From Streptomyces xylophagus (GTDB taxonomy: Bacteria > Actinomycetota > Actinomycetes > Streptomycetales > Streptomycetaceae), in the NCBI RefSeq assembly GCF_000716435.1, contig NZ_JNWO01000007.1, positions 62,001 through 126,000 of the forward strand: a stretch of DNA of 64,000 nt. Reading direction: 5' to 3'. Each line of letters opens with the position of its first letter. The stretch's first letter is position 1. This document shows, in pieces, positions 8,512 through 16,371 of this stretch. A program made the translations under genes and the position numbers. Under the pieces are notes generated by a model. That model made no database searches. It was given only the letters and a program-made list of their open reading frames with translations, and was not told where the DNA came from.

Positions 8512-9804
8512 ATGAGCAACGGGTTGTCACGGCGTGGGCTGCTGCTCGGGGCGGCCGCCGCCGCCACGAGCGGGTGTGCGGGCGGGGCCTCGGACGGGGT
8601 CGGTGCGGACGGGCGGGTGACCGTGGAGCTGTGGCACGGGCAGGCCGACACGGGCCGCAAGGCGGTGGAGGCGCTGGTCGCCGAGTTCAACCGGACCCAT
8701 CCGAAGATCCGCGTGGACCCGGGCGGGGGTGGGGTGTTGGCCGACGCGATGCTCCAGAAGGTGACCGCCGCGCTCGCCGCCGGCTCCTATCCGGACATCG
8801 CCTACATCTTCGGCTCGGACCTGGCGAGCGTCGCGCGCAGCCCGCGCGTCGTCGACCTGACGTCCGCGATGCGGACCGGCCCGACGCCGTGGGACACGTT
8901 CTGGAAGCCGGTACGGGACGCGGTCACCGTCAACGGGCGAGTGCGCGCCGCGCCCGCAGTGCTCGACTCGCTGGCCGTCGTCTACAACAGGAAGCTGTTC
9001 CGGCAGGCCGGGCTCGACTACCCGAAGCCCGGCTGGAGTTGGGACCAATTCACCGACACCGCACGGCAGTTGACCGACCACGACCGGGGCGTCTTCGGCA
9101 CCGGCTGGCCGGCCGTGGGCGACGAGGACACGGTGTGGCGACTGTGGCCGATGCTGTGGGACCTCGGCGGCGAGGTCGTCGCACCGGACGGCAAACACAT
9201 CGGCTTCGCCGACCAGGGCGTACGGGCACTGGGCACGCTCGCCCAACTCGGCCACGACAAGAGCGTGTACCTCGACACCAAGCCCGGCAGCGATCAGCTC
9301 TACCAGGTGTTCCTCAACGGCCGTATGGCCATGGTCGCCACCGGGCCCTGGGAACTCCCCGACATCGTCACCGCGAAGATCGACTACGGGGTCGTGCCGC
9401 TGCCGACGTACAGCGGGCACGCGGTCACCATCTCCGGGCCCGACACCTGGACGGTCTTCGACAACGGCTCGGCCCGTTCCCGAGCGGCCGTGGAGTTCGT
9501 GCGGTGGATGAACGAGCCTGCCCATGACGTCCGTTGGGACCTCTCGGCGGGCGGTCTGCCGCTGAGCACGGGGACCGCCGCACGGCCTGAATGGCGGGAG
9601 CACAGCGCCCGTACGGTCGGTCTCGACGTCTTCACCGACAGCCTGCGCTCGGCCCGTGTCCGGCCGGTCCATGCCGCGTATCCGCAGATCTCGCAGGCGT
9701 TGGGCGAGGCGATCGTCTCCGTGCTGCTCGGCCGGGACTCCCCCGAGAAGGCGCTCCGTTCCTGCGCCGACAAGGCCGACGCGGCCCTGCTCATCCCCAG
9801 GTGA
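8512..9804 (+). CDS. ABC sugar-binding lipoprotein (family 1)
   Basis: This 430-residue extracellular solute-binding protein starts MSNGLSRRGLLLGAAA and has TSGC at the lipobox (Cys22). The SRRGLLLG motif suggests Tat export followed by lipidation. VTVELWHGQADTGRKAVEALVAEFN and YPDIAYIFGSD are typical of CUT1 oligosaccharide-binding proteins, and the length is usual. It should capture oligosaccharides, presumably galactosamine- or galactose-containing pieces released by the GH114 enzyme just upstream, and deliver them to the two downstream permeases. GAGGAGG precedes the start. Confidence 0.92.
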   Translation: MSNGLSRRGLLLGAAAAATSGCAGGASDGVGADGRVTVELWHGQADTGRKAVEALVAEFNRTHPKIRVDPGGGGVLADAMLQKVTAALAAGSYPDIAYIFGSDLASVARSPRVVDLTSAMRTGPTPWDTFWKPVRDAVTVNGRVRAAPAVLDSLAVVYNRKLFRQAGLDYPKPGWSWDQFTDTARQLTDHDRGVFGTGWPAVGDEDTVWRLWPMLWDLGGEVVAPDGKHIGFADQGVRALGTLAQLGHDKSVYLDTKPGSDQLYQVFLNGRMAMVATGPWELPDIVTAKIDYGVVPLPTYSGHAVTISGPDTWTVFDNGSARSRAAVEFVRWMNEPAHDVRWDLSAGGLPLSTGTAARPEWREHSARTVGLDVFTDSLRSARVRPVHAAYPQISQALGEAIVSVLLGRDSPEKALRSCADKADAALLIPR

Positions 9805-9827
9805 CTTCCCCCTTCCGGGAGACCCCG

Positions 9828-10790
9828 ATGTCCACACTGCCCCGCGCGCTCACGCTTCCCGCACAGCCCGCCACCACCGCCCAGGCAGCGCGCCGCGCCG
9901 CCCGTCGCCGCGCCCGCCAAGAGCGCTCCACCGCTTGGGCGTTCATCGGCCCGTCCGTCGTGGTGATCCTCGGGCTGAGTGTCGTGCCCGTCGTCTGGTC
10001 GCTGCTGCTGTCGTTCCGCGCCGACGACCTGGTCACGCCCGGCCGTTGGGTCGGCCTCGACAACTACCGGGCGCTCGCCCAGGACCCCAACTTCCGTACG
10101 GCGGTGGGCAACACGCTGCTGTACGCGGCGCTGTACGTGCCGCTCAGCCTGGTCGGCGGGCTGGCGCTGGCCCTCGCGCTCAATCGCCGTATCCGACTGA
10201 TCGGCCTGTACCGCACGCTGGTGTTCATTCCGTTCGTGGTGTCGGCGACCGCGCAGGGCGTGCTGTTCTCGTTCATCCTCGACCCGGAGTTCGGGGTCGC
10301 CAACGCGCTGCTGCACCACCTCGGCATCTCCGCACAGGGGTTCCTCGCCGACCCGGACCAGGCGCTGTACCTTCTGGTGCTGATCTCGCTGTGGAGCGGG
10401 GTCGGCTTCTGTGTCGTGGTCTATCTGGCCGCGCTCCAGGACGTGCCGCCCGAACTCGTCGAGGCGGCCCGCATCGACGGCGCGGGCCGCGCACAGGTGC
10501 TGCGCCATGTGACGCTGCCCGCGCTCACCCCGGTCACGGTGTTCCTGCTGCTGTGGCAGCTCATCACCGCGCTCCAGGTCTTCGACCTGATCTACGTGAC
10601 GACGAAGGGCGGGCCGCTCGGTTCGACCACGGTGATCGTCTACTTCGTCTGGCAGCAGGCCTTCCAGATGTTCACCGCGGGCTACGGCGCCGCGTCCGCG
10701 TACGTCCTCGCGCTGGCGCTGCTGGTGGCGGGCGGCGCGTTGCGGGTCGTACGGCGACGGCAGGGCCGTACCGAAGGAGGGGTCCGATGA
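9828..10790 (+). CDS. ABC sugar permease, MalF-type
   Basis: This is a 320-residue inner-membrane component with about six helices and a basic N-terminal tail. The EAA loop reads VEAARIDGAGRAQVLRHVTLP, the docking site for the ATPase. The opening helix AWAFIGPSVVVILGLSVVPV and VGLDNYRALAQDPNF are standard for CUT1 MalF/UgpA-type subunits. The start ATG at 9828 follows CGGGAGA. It overlaps the next permease by four bases. No ATP-binding subunit is encoded nearby; streptomycete CUT1 systems usually share MsiK, so this is expected rather than a defect. Confidence 0.93.
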   Translation: MSTLPRALTLPAQPATTAQAARRAARRRARQERSTAWAFIGPSVVVILGLSVVPVVWSLLLSFRADDLVTPGRWVGLDNYRALAQDPNFRTAVGNTLLYAALYVPLSLVGGLALALALNRRIRLIGLYRTLVFIPFVVSATAQGVLFSFILDPEFGVANALLHHLGISAQGFLADPDQALYLLVLISLWSGVGFCVVVYLAALQDVPPELVEAARIDGAGRAQVLRHVTLPALTPVTVFLLLWQLITALQVFDLIYVTTKGGPLGSTTVIVYFVWQQAFQMFTAGYGAASAYVLALALLVAGGALRVVRRRQGRTEGGVR

Positions 10791-11605
10791 GTGCGCGGCG
10801 GGTGAGTGCGTGGCATCTGGTGCTGGCGCCGCTGGCGTTGTGCTTCGCGCTGCCGTTCGTGTGGCTGCTGCTCAGCTCGGTGATGTCGAACGCGGAGATC
10901 AATCGCTTCCCACCCGCCCTGTGGCCCAAGGGAGTTGACCTCGGCGGCTACCGCTATGTGCTGGGCAACGCGCTGTTCCCGCGCTGGTTCGCCAACTCGC
11001 TGATCGTGGCGTCGGTGGCGGTCGTGTCGAATCTGCTGCTCGGGTCGCTCGGCGGGTACGCGTTCGCGCGGATGCGGTTCGCCGGGTCGCGGCTGCTGCT
11101 GGGGCTGATGCTGGCGACGATGGTCGTGCCGTTCCAGCTGACGATGATCCCGACGTTCCTGATGATGAAGTGGTTCGGGCTGATCGACTCGCTGGGCGCG
11201 CTGATCGTGCCGTCGCTGGTGACGCCGTTCGCGGTGTTCCTGTTCCGGCAGTTCTTCCTCGCGCTGCCGAGGGAGATGGAGGAAGCGGCCTGGATCGACG
11301 GGTGTTCGCGGCTGCGGGTGCTGTTCTCGATCGTCATGCCACTGGCCCGCCCGGCGCTCGCCACGGTCGCCGTCCTCACGTTCCTGTCGACGTGGAACGA
11401 CCTGTCGTGGCCGCTGATCGCGATCAACCACGACACCCAGTACACGCTCCAGTTGGGCCTGACGACCTTTCAGGGACAGCACCACACCAAGTGGTCGGCA
11501 GTGATGGCGGGCAATGTCATCACGGTGGTGCCGGTGCTGGTGGCGTTCCTGCTGGCACAGAAGACCTTCATCCAGTCGCTGACGTCGAGCGGGCTCAAGG
11601 GATGA
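10787..11605 (+). CDS. ABC sugar permease, MalG-type
   Basis: A 272-residue partner permease, its ATG overlaps the stop of the preceding gene (ATGA), indicating translational coupling. The EAA loop reads EEAAWIDGCSRLRVLFSIVMPL, and the C-terminal FIQSLTSSGLKG is the usual end of MalG-type subunits. Six membrane helices are apparent. Together with the binding protein and MalF-type subunit it forms the membrane channel for oligosaccharide import. Confidence 0.93.
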   Translation: MSARRVSAWHLVLAPLALCFALPFVWLLLSSVMSNAEINRFPPALWPKGVDLGGYRYVLGNALFPRWFANSLIVASVAVVSNLLLGSLGGYAFARMRFAGSRLLLGLMLATMVVPFQLTMIPTFLMMKWFGLIDSLGALIVPSLVTPFAVFLFRQFFLALPREMEEAAWIDGCSRLRVLFSIVMPLARPALATVAVLTFLSTWNDLSWPLIAINHDTQYTLQLGLTTFQGQHHTKWSAVMAGNVITVVPVLVAFLLAQKTFIQSLTSSGLKG

Positions 11606-11644
11606 GCCGCGCACGGTACTTGACCCAATCTTCGGAGGAGCCCG

Positions 11645-12955
11645 ATGACCGACGTCAGGATCGCGTTCGTGGGGGCCGGCAGTGTGGTGTTCACACAGGG
11701 TCTGCTGGCCGACCTGTTCGCCTTCCCCGAACTCGCCCACGCCCGGATCGCGTTGCACGACATCGACCCCGAACGCCTCGCCACGGCGGAGGGCGCGGCC
11801 CGGCACATCGCCGAAGTACGCGGCGTCAAACCGGAGATCACCGCGCACCTCGACCGCCGGGCGGCCCTCGCGGACGCCGACTTCGTCGTCAACATCGTCC
11901 AGGTCGGCATGAACGAGGCCACCCGCACCGACTTCGCGGTCCCCGCCCGGTACGGCGTCCGCCAGACGATCGGCGACACCCTGGGCATCGGCGGTGTCTT
12001 CCGCGCGCTGCGCACCTTCCCGGTGCTGAAGTCGCTGGCCGAGGACATGGCCCAACTCTGCCCGGACGCCCACCTGTTGAACTACACCAACCCGATGGCG
12101 ATGAACCTCCTCTACCTGAGCCGCATCGCCCCCGCCCTCAAGGCGACGGGCCTGTGCCACTCGGTGTACTGGACGATGCACGACCTGTCCCAGCTCGTCG
12201 GCGTCCCCTTCGAGGAGGTCTCGTACCTCGCCGCAGGCGTCAACCACCAGTCCTGGGTGCTGCGTTGGGAGCGCGCGGGCCGGAGCCTCTACCCCCTCCT
12301 GGACGAGACCATCGCACGCGACCCCGAGCTGCTCCGCCGGGTCCGCGTGGACATGTACCGCAGGCTCGGCCACTACCCCACCGAGACCAGCGAGCACTCC
12401 GCCGAGTACGTGCCCTGGTATCTCCACCACCCCGAGGAGATCGAGCGACTACGGCTGCCGGTCGGCGCGTATCTGGAGATCATCGAGGAGAACACGGCGA
12501 GCTACGAACGCACCCGCGAGGCCCTCGCCTCCGGAATCCCGCTCCCCGTGGAGGGCACGCTGGAGTACGCCCCGCAGATCATCCACAGCATCGTCACCGG
12601 CACACCGCGCACGGTCTACGGCAACGTCCCCAACCGCGGGCTCATCGCCAACCTCCCCGCCGACTCGGTCGTCGAAGTCCCGTGTCTGGTCGAGGCGTTG
12701 GGGGTCCAGCCGACCCGGATCGGAGCCCTTCCGCCGCAGTGCGCGGCCCTCAACAGCGCGTACGTCTCCGTCACCGACCTCGTGGTCCGCGCGGCCACGG
12801 GCGGCGACCCGCGCCACATCCGGCACGCGGCGATGGCCGACCCGGCGACGGCGGCGGCACTGCCGGTCGAGCGGATCTGGGACCTGTGCGACGACCTCGT
12901 ACGGGCGCACGGAGAGCTGTTGCAGCCGGAGCTGCGGGCGCTGCTGGGGCACTGA
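11645..12955 (+). CDS. GH4 alpha-galactosidase/6-phospho-glycosidase family enzyme
   Basis: The 436-residue protein begins RIAFVGAGSVVFTQGLLADL, the Rossmann NAD-binding start of glycoside hydrolase family 4. Metal and catalytic segments are NYTNPMAMN, GLCHSVYW (Cys, His), AAGVNHQSW (His) and HYPTETSEHSAEYVPW. GH4 enzymes need NAD and Mn2+ and cleave by an oxidation-elimination route. MelA-like members act on unphosphorylated alpha-galactosides, which fits an ABC (not PTS) uptake system. GGAGG lies just before ATG 11645. It closes the operon, presumably splitting imported oligosaccharides in the cytoplasm. The exact sugar, galactose or galactosamine, is not decided by sequence. Confidence 0.9.
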   Translation: MTDVRIAFVGAGSVVFTQGLLADLFAFPELAHARIALHDIDPERLATAEGAARHIAEVRGVKPEITAHLDRRAALADADFVVNIVQVGMNEATRTDFAVPARYGVRQTIGDTLGIGGVFRALRTFPVLKSLAEDMAQLCPDAHLLNYTNPMAMNLLYLSRIAPALKATGLCHSVYWTMHDLSQLVGVPFEEVSYLAAGVNHQSWVLRWERAGRSLYPLLDETIARDPELLRRVRVDMYRRLGHYPTETSEHSAEYVPWYLHHPEEIERLRLPVGAYLEIIEENTASYERTREALASGIPLPVEGTLEYAPQIIHSIVTGTPRTVYGNVPNRGLIANLPADSVVEVPCLVEALGVQPTRIGALPPQCAALNSAYVSVTDLVVRAATGGDPRHIRHAAMADPATAAALPVERIWDLCDDLVRAHGELLQPELRALLGH

Positions 12956-13007
12956 CCCGCGTCCGGTGCCGGTGTCGCGCCGGGCATCCGGCGTTGGTGT
13001 GACCGCC

Positions 13008-13036
13008 CCCGGCCGCCCGGCGTGGGAGCGGCCGGG
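13008..13036 (+). terminator. Hairpin after the GH114-GH4 operon
   Basis: CCCGGCCGC (13008-13016) and GCGGCCGGG (13028-13036) form a 9-bp stem with an 11-nt loop, 52 nt after the GH4 stop. No U-tract follows. Confidence 0.5.
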
Positions 13037-13110
13037 CAGCCACAGGGGTCCCGCATCCTCACCGCAGACGACCGGCGCCGGGCCGGTCATCGCCGTACGG
13101 GAGGAACGCG

Positions 13111-13965
13111 GTGCCGAGACGTTCGACCAGCCTGAGGACCCTGATGGGGGCAGCCGTGCTGCCGCTGGCCCTGGTGTCGCCCGCGTGGGGCGACACGGAC
13201 CCGGCCCCGCCCCCGCCCGAGCCGCCGTCGACCCTGTGCGCACCCGCCGGCACCCTGCACGGGGCGCACGGCCAGCACGCGGTCGTCAGTCTCTGCGCGG
13301 GCAGCGGCACCCCGACCATGGCGGTCTCGGCTCCCGCGACCTGCCGGAAGCTCAGGGCGACCACCCGCTACGCCTGCCGCACCTCGGGCACCTGGACCGC
13401 CCGGCGCGCCGGCGAGACGGTCGCGTCCGGGACGCTACCGGGGTCGGGCCAGTATCCGGGCCCGGGGACCTACGACTTCACGGCCACCGTGCGCGTCCGC
13501 TCGATGCCCGAGGGAGTGGACGTGCAGGGCACCGTCCACTCCACGCTCACGCTGACCGCGCCGAAGCCGAAGGCCACGCACGGCATCGAGGTCGACCGGA
13601 GCACGCTGCGACCCGACTCGGTGACGACCCTGACGTACACGGTCCACCGGCACAGTGACGAGGGTGACGGCAGCGCGCGGTTCGGGCTCATCGCGGAGGA
13701 GGGCACAGGCGCGGAACTGACCACGACCGACGCCCGTTGCGTCAATCCGCTGATCGGCCGCCACCCGGCTCAGGACCGGCTTCCGCACGCCCTGGACTGC
13801 GCGCTCACCGATCTCCAGCCGGGGCACTCGGACACCGTGGTGGTCCGGGTCGCGCTCAAGTCCCGTTGTTCCACGGTGGTTTCGAAGCTGGGCTACTGGA
13901 TGCCCCAGGGCCAGGCGCTCTACACCGGGGGCATGTTGGCCGGGCCGACCGTGACCTGCGGCTAG
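13111..13965 (+). CDS. Secreted protein of unknown function
   Basis: This is a 284-residue protein with a Sec-type signal (MPRRSTSLRTLMGAAVLPLALVSPAWG) and a Pro-rich start to the mature part. It appears to consist of beta-rich domains, with several Cys (STLCAPAG, VVSLCAGSG, PATCRKLR, YACRTSG, DARCVNP) that may pair outside the cell. The middle part LTYTVHRHSDEGDGSARFGL resembles repeats of surface beta-sandwich proteins. I do not recognise a family. GTG 13111 is preceded by GGGAGGAA. Its stop overlaps that of the opposite flavoprotein gene. Confidence 0.75.
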   Translation: MPRRSTSLRTLMGAAVLPLALVSPAWGDTDPAPPPPEPPSTLCAPAGTLHGAHGQHAVVSLCAGSGTPTMAVSAPATCRKLRATTRYACRTSGTWTARRAGETVASGTLPGSGQYPGPGTYDFTATVRVRSMPEGVDVQGTVHSTLTLTAPKPKATHGIEVDRSTLRPDSVTTLTYTVHRHSDEGDGSARFGLIAEEGTGAELTTTDARCVNPLIGRHPAQDRLPHALDCALTDLQPGHSDTVVVRVALKSRCSTVVSKLGYWMPQGQALYTGGMLAGPTVTCG

Positions 13966-14486
13966 AGCAGGTCCAGCGCCCGTTCCCAGCCGAACTCCGG
14001 CCGGCTGCCGTCCTCTTGGACCTCGCCGGAGTACGGCTCCCCGAACCGCACGCCCATCTCACTCAGCCTTTTCAGGCTCGACCGGTAGGCGGGGTGGGCG
14101 GCCAACGCGTCGCCCACACAAGGGAGTACGGCGGTCGGGACACCGAGGCCGTACGCCTCGCAGAGGGTGCCCAGCGCGAGGGTGTCCGCCGTACCGGCCG
14201 CCCATTTGTTGATCGTGTTGAAGGTGGCGGGTGCGACGACCACTGCGTCCGGCGGCGGGAAGGGACGCGGATCACCCGGGGTACGCCACGCCGAACGTAT
14301 CGAGCGCCCGGTCTGCGCCTGGACGGCCGCCGTGTCGAAGAAGCCGCCCATCGCGACCGGGGTCGCGATGACCCCGACCTCCCAGTTCCGCTCCTGCGCG
14401 GCGGTGATCAGTCTGCTGATGTCCGCGGCGATGCCGGCGGCGCAGACGACGACGTAGAGGAAGGCTTTCGAGTCCTGTTCGGTCAC
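13962..14486 (-). CDS. Flavoprotein of the phosphopantothenoylcysteine-decarboxylase-like family
   Basis: This 174-residue protein has VVVCAAGIAADISRLITAA and PATFNTINKWAAGTADTLAL, the flavin-binding signature of the HFCD flavoprotein family (EpiD, Dfp/CoaC, UbiX relatives). It lacks the CoaB synthetase half, so it is a stand-alone flavoprotein; decarboxylase activity on a small thiol or peptide substrate is possible but unproven. The GTG start at 14484-14486 has only a weak ribosome site. CTAG at 13962-13965 supplies stops for both this gene and the facing secreted-protein gene. Confidence 0.82.
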   Translation of the reverse strand: MTEQDSKAFLYVVVCAAGIAADISRLITAAQERNWEVGVIATPVAMGGFFDTAAVQAQTGRSIRSAWRTPGDPRPFPPPDAVVVAPATFNTINKWAAGTADTLALGTLCEAYGLGVPTAVLPCVGDALAAHPAYRSSLKRLSEMGVRFGEPYSGEVQEDGSRPEFGWERALDLL

Positions 14487-14495
14487 CCGAGGAGC

Positions 14496-14954
14496 CTACT
14501 GAAGCGGGAACGACCGCCCGCGCTCGCTCTCGGGCCGCACGCCGAAGACGCGCCGCTCCTTCTCCTCGATGGCCAGGTCGTTGATGCTCGCCTCGCGCCG
14601 GGTCATCAGCCCGTGCTCGTCGAACTCCCACAGCTCGTTGCCGTACGACCGCCACCACTGCCCGTCGGCGTCCCGGCACTCGTACTGGAAGCGGACGGCG
14701 ATGCGGTTCCCGTCGAAGGCCCACAGGTCCTTGCGCAGCGCGTACTCGTACTCACGCGCCCACTTGGCGGTGAGGAACGCGACGATCTCGGCGCGGCCGG
14801 TGACGAAGGTGTCGCGGTTGCGCCAGACGGAGTCCTCCGAGTAGGCGAGCGCCACGCGTTGCGGGTCGCGGGTGTTCCAGGCGTCCTCGGCGGCCTGGAC
14901 CTTCTGCGCCGCGGTCTCACGGGTGAAGGGCGGGAGGGGAGGGCGGTCGGCCAT
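14496..14954 (-). CDS. DUF1348 NTF2-fold protein
   Basis: This 152-residue protein begins [59 protein letters not shown] and [18 protein letters not shown] match the DUF1348 (YesE-like) NTF2 family. No enzymatic role is established. TGGAGA precedes the ATG at 14952-14954. The gene is divergent from a TetR gene, with two matching palindromes between them, so it is very likely the regulated target. It could also form a short operon with the flavoprotein, whose start is 9 bp downstream of its stop. Confidence 0.88.
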   Translation of the reverse strand: MADRPPLPPFTRETAAQKVQAAEDAWNTRDPQRVALAYSEDSVWRNRDTFVTGRAEIVAFLTAKWAREYEYALRKDLWAFDGNRIAVRFQYECRDADGQWWRSYGNELWEFDEHGLMTRREASINDLAIEEKERRVFGVRPESERGRSFPLQ

Positions 14955-14980
14955 GGTCGTCTCCAGAGCGGCAATGAGTA

Positions 14981-14996
14981 GAGAACGAGCGTTCTC
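14981..14996. promoter_or_regulatory. TetR operator copy 1
   Basis: GAGAACGAGCGTTCTC is a perfect palindrome with 7-base arms and a 2-bp centre, 26 bp upstream of the DUF1348 start. It has the same architecture as copy 2. Confidence 0.75.
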
Positions 14997-15014
14997 CGGG
15001 TGGCTGCTAACGTA

Positions 15015-15030
15015 GAGAACGCACGTTCTC
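15015..15030. promoter_or_regulatory. TetR operator copy 2
   Basis: GAGAACGCACGTTCTC has arms identical to copy 1, and both are preceded by GTA. The centres are 34 bp apart. It lies 22 bp before the TetR start. Confidence 0.75.
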
Positions 15031-15052
15031 ACGTCAAGGAGGGGCCGGTTCC

Positions 15053-15628
15053 ATGGACAGCGAAGTCGCCCGGGAGCAGGCGCTGGACGCCGCCGAGAGG
15101 CTGTTCTACGGCCAGGGCGTCCAGGCCGTCGGCATGGACGCCGTCCGTACCGCCTCCGGTGTCTCCCTCAAGCGGCTCTATCAACTCTTCCCGGCGAAGG
15201 ACCAGTTGGTGGAGGCGTATCTGGAACGGCGCGACCTGCGCTGGCGCGGACGCCTCGCCGAGCACGTCGAACGGCACGATGATCCACTGGAGCGAATTCC
15301 GGCCGTCTTCGACTGGCTGGAGGAGTGGTTCGGCGAGGCCGACTTCCGCGGCTGCGCGTGGATCAACTCCTACGGCGAACTGGGTGCGACCTCGGAGCGC
15401 GTGGTGGCCCAAGTCCGGGCGCACAAGCGGGCGTTCCGCGAGTATCTCGCCGGTCTTGTGGCGGACGCGGGGCTGCCCACGGCACTGGCAGGACAGCTGT
15501 TCCTGTTGGCCGAGGGTGCCATGGTCACGGCGGGCATCACCGGGAGCGCGGAGTCGGCGGCGGAGGCGCGCGGGGCCGCCCTGTCGTTGCTGCGGGGCAC
15601 GCCGGGCGGCGCATCCGCCGTGAACTAG
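15053..15628 (+). CDS. TetR-family regulator
   Basis: This 191-residue repressor has the N-terminal helix-turn-helix [20 protein letters not shown] followed by [23 protein letters not shown]. The C-terminal ligand domain contains [13 protein letters not shown], seen in the YcdC/AcrR-like subgroup. AAGGAGGGG precedes ATG 15053. The twin palindromes just upstream overlap both divergent promoter regions, so it probably represses itself and the DUF1348 gene. The ligand is unknown. Confidence 0.92.
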   Translation: MDSEVAREQALDAAERLFYGQGVQAVGMDAVRTASGVSLKRLYQLFPAKDQLVEAYLERRDLRWRGRLAEHVERHDDPLERIPAVFDWLEEWFGEADFRGCAWINSYGELGATSERVVAQVRAHKRAFREYLAGLVADAGLPTALAGQLFLLAEGAMVTAGITGSAESAAEARGAALSLLRGTPGGASAVN

Positions 15629-15696
15629 GATCCACCGGCGGAGGCGGCGAGCCCCCCTCCAACGGTCCAACTCCGTTCGATTGAAGGGAAGTTCGC

Positions 15697-16047
15697 GTGT
15701 CCGCGTTCCTCAGCGATCTACAGAAGGCGATCTCGACGCACGATCTCGAGGCACTGGTCTCCTGCTTCACCGAGGACTACCGCTGCGACATGCCGACCCA
15801 CCCGGCGCGGAGCTTCGTAGGACAGGACGTCGTACGCGAGAACTGGGCCGGCCTCTTCGCGCGCGTGCCGGACATCGAGGCGCGCGTACTGCGGTCCGTG
15901 GAGGACGGCGACTCCCTCTGGAGCGAGTGGGAGATGACCGGCACCACCGTCGAGGGCGAGCCTCAGCTGCTGAGGGGTGTGGTCATCGTGCGGACCGAGG
16001 GCGACCGGGCCTCGCAGGCGAACTTCTATCTGGACCCCGTCGAGTAG
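15697..16047 (+). CDS. SnoaL-like NTF2-fold protein
   Basis: This 116-residue single-domain protein begins MSAFLSDLQKAISTHDLEALVSCF. FTEDYRCDMPTHPARSFVGQDVVRENWAGLF and the closing strand ASQANFYLDPVE fit the SnoaL-like/NTF2 superfamily, which includes polyketide cyclases, isomerases and many uncharacterised members. The start is GTG 15697 with AAGGGAAG upstream. It lies downstream of the TetR gene by 68 bp and may be part of the same regulon. No catalytic assignment is possible. Confidence 0.8.
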   Translation: MSAFLSDLQKAISTHDLEALVSCFTEDYRCDMPTHPARSFVGQDVVRENWAGLFARVPDIEARVLRSVEDGDSLWSEWEMTGTTVEGEPQLLRGVVIVRTEGDRASQANFYLDPVE

Positions 16048-16089
16048 GACAGGGACCGGTCCGCCTCTTACGGAGGTGTGGTCCGGCCG

Positions 16090-16137
16090 CCTGACGAGCC
16101 GAACAGCTCTCGCGCGCGAGCCGCTCGGCCCGTCAGG
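16090..16137. terminator. Bidirectional stem-loop between convergent genes
   Basis: CCTGACGAGCCGA (16090-16102) pairs with TCGGCCCGTCAGG (16125-16137) with one mismatch. A perfect CTCGCGCGCGAG palindrome (16109-16120) lies in the loop. It sits between the NTF2 gene and the ferredoxin gene. Confidence 0.6.
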
Positions 16138-16163
16138 CCGACCACCGTGTTCGATGCGCCAGG

Positions 16164-16358
16164 TCAGCTCACCGTGATCGCGCCGACCGGGCAGGCCCGT
16201 GCCGCCTCCCTGAGCATGGGGTCGTCGCCCGCGTCCTCCCTCCCGGGGAGCACCGTGCTGTAGCCGTCGTCGTCCTGGGTGAAGACGCGTGGGGCGGCGA
16301 GGGCGCACTGGCCCGCCCCGATGCAGACGTCCTTGTCGATGTGGATTTCGGTGTGCAT
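16164..16358 (-). CDS. Ferredoxin, P450 partner type
   Basis: This 64-residue protein contains the cluster ligands CIGAGQC and CPVGAI, the short pattern of [3Fe-4S]/[4Fe-4S] ferredoxins that feed actinobacterial P450s. The start is ATG 16358. It lies 13 bp downstream of the P450 gene in the same direction, the classical CYP105-ferredoxin arrangement, and should pass electrons from a ferredoxin reductase encoded elsewhere. Confidence 0.93.
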   Translation of the reverse strand: MHTEIHIDKDVCIGAGQCALAAPRVFTQDDDGYSTVLPGREDAGDDPMLREAARACPVGAITVS

Positions 16359-16371
16359 GGAACGCAGCCTC

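Noticed and set aside
10787..11605. Search for an ABC ATPase next to the sugar permeases
   Set aside because: No Walker A/B-containing gene is present in the operon; absence is expected if a shared MsiK-type ATPase is used, so it is not treated as a deletion.
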